Assembly: GCA_003456035.1 (NCBI GenBank) | Contig: DMPJ01000357.1 | Span: 3,857-9,692, forward strand | Source of the DNA: Planktothrix sp. UBA8402 | Lineage (GTDB): Bacteria; Cyanobacteriota; Cyanobacteriia; Cyanobacteriales; Microcoleaceae | DNA: 5,836 nucleotides | Direction: 5' to 3' | Shown: positions 5,428 to 5,836 of the stretch, one piece after another | Layout of the letters: each line of letters opens with the position of its first letter | Numbering within the stretch: the stretch's first letter is position 1 | Translations under genes and position numbers: made by a program | Notes under the pieces: model-generated | Told to the model about the DNA's origin: nothing | What the model saw: only the letters and a program-made list of their open reading frames with translations | The model's database searches: none

Positions 5428-5484
5428 AGGGGCGGGGTCGTCGAATTCTTGAATACCAGTAAACAATTTAACTAAACCCGCCTT
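5428..5484. repeat. GGCGGG/CCCGCC-ended intergenic repeat
   Basis: GGCGGG (5431-5436) pairs with CCCGCC (5477-5482), extended by two G-U pairs in RNA (5429-5430 with 5483-5484), around a 40-base AT-rich interior. It fills most of the gap between the convergent DUF4336 and PAS genes and touches the PAS stop codon. It resembles GGGGCGGGTT-type dispersed repeats I know from filamentous cyanobacteria. A smaller hairpin, TAAGCT (5484-5489) with AGCTTA (5496-5501), overlaps the end of the PAS gene. Confidence 0.45.
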
Positions 5485-5836
5485 AAGCTAAAATAAGCTT
5501 ATTATTTGCTTGCAAATTACATTGAAACTCAATAAGTTTAAAATTGGTAATCTGACGAACTGTAATCAAACAACCATCTTCAAATTTTATAGCAGTCAAA
5601 TAATAGCAGTCGTGAGTAAGAACATTTTCCAAACAAAATTTTCCCTCGATTTCTTCTCCCGTCTCAACTACATTAATCAAGGAATCAAACAGATTAGGAG
5701 TTAGTTGATTGAGCAAATTTTTCGGGACGATCTCACCCATCAGGTCTTCTCGTTTTTGACCCAAAAGTTTAAGAAAGACGGGATTAACTACCAAACAGTG
5801 AAAATCATTAATTTCTTCAGTGAGCATATCTCTCAC
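5483..5836 (-). CDS. PAS-domain signalling protein, 5' partial, ends just after the PAS domain
   Basis: The frame runs off the right edge. GTG at 5834-5836 is the edge codon and probably not the real start, because the PAS fold is already under way. The visible 117 residues contain the PAS core: DFHCLVVNPVFLKLLGQKREDLMGE (11-35), then VVETGEEIEGKF (56-67), and the last strands with YYLTAIKFEDGCLITVRQIT (78-97). This pattern is common in cyanobacterial sensor histidine kinases and diguanylate cyclases, where the text continues as a helix into a kinase or GGDEF domain. Here the connecting helix (ITNFKLIEFQCNLQANNK, 96-113) is followed only by LILA and TAA at 5485-5483. No output domain is encoded downstream, so this is either a protein ending in PAS or a truncated gene. 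The ligand and the role cannot be read from this part. Confidence 0.75.
   Translation of the reverse strand: MRDMLTEEINDFHCLVVNPVFLKLLGQKREDLMGEIVPKNLLNQLTPNLFDSLINVVETGEEIEGKFCLENVLTHDCYYLTAIKFEDGCLITVRQITNFKLIEFQCNLQANNKLILA

Noticed and set aside
5510..5704. Plus-strand open frame of 64 codons opposite the PAS gene
   Set aside because: The minus-strand frame encodes a clear PAS domain; this product is low-complexity Asn/Ile/Lys/Phe-rich sequence.
5834..5836. GTG at the right edge as the start of the PAS gene
   Set aside because: It is the last codon of the window, the frame is open there, and the PAS fold would lack its first strand. A truncated gene is more likely.
1..5836. A defence island, biosynthetic cluster, CRISPR array or mobile element
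   Set aside because: All genes are recognisable core or signalling genes; I see no nuclease, transposase or integrase, and no regularly spaced direct repeats.

Overview
The window is chromosomal DNA of a cyanobacterium. It encodes the photosystem I subunit PsaK, a CruP-type carotenoid flavoprotein, an NdbB-type quinone reductase and a DUF4336 protein. It also carries five copies of the cyanobacterial octamer GCGATCGC (HIP1; 253-260, 1761-1768, 2807-2814, 3586-3593, 4782-4789), one in each of the five genes whose 3' end lies inside the window. The AT-rich composition and the dispersed palindromes between genes fit a filamentous Planktothrix/Oscillatoria-like genome, but that genus-level guess is inference.

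Layout: (1) 1-1482, plus strand, cruP, 5'-truncated by the window edge. (2) 1483-1597, a convergent gap with two GGTGCGT/ACGCACC hairpins. (3) 1598-1858, minus strand, psaK. (4) 1859-2039, a divergent promoter region between psaK and ndbB. (5) 2040-3257, plus strand, ndbB. (6) 3258-3336, a short gap with an AACCAGGTT inverted repeat. (7) 3337-4062, plus strand, a HAD-IA hydrolase of the DREG-2-like type. (8) 4063-4197, a gap with a strong C/G-rich hairpin and a G-run array. (9) 4198-5409, plus strand, a DUF4336 protein. (10) 5410-5482, a convergent gap with a GGCGGG-ended repeat. (11) 5483-5836, minus strand, a PAS-domain protein cut by the right edge. No gene-free stretch exceeds 300 bases (longest 181). 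I see no tRNA, rRNA, insertion sequence or CRISPR array.

The first three genes share a photosynthetic theme. PsaK is a peripheral photosystem I subunit. NdbB makes the last redox adjustment in synthesis of phylloquinone, the photosystem I A1 cofactor. CruP belongs to the carotenoid cyclase family, and beta-carotene is also a photosystem I ligand. psaK and ndbB are divergent and share one 181-bp control region. It contains an imperfect match to the RpaB/HLR1 light-response site, placed where it could act on both genes. The remaining genes are a phosphatase-like protein of unknown substrate, a protein of unknown function with possible metallo-beta-lactamase ancestry, and part of a signalling protein.

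This looks like an ordinary core-genome region, not a new defence or mobile system. The points most worth a second look are the psaK/ndbB control region, the cofactor-specificity residue of NdbB, the DUF4336 protein, the G-run/hairpin element upstream of it, and the abrupt end of the PAS gene.
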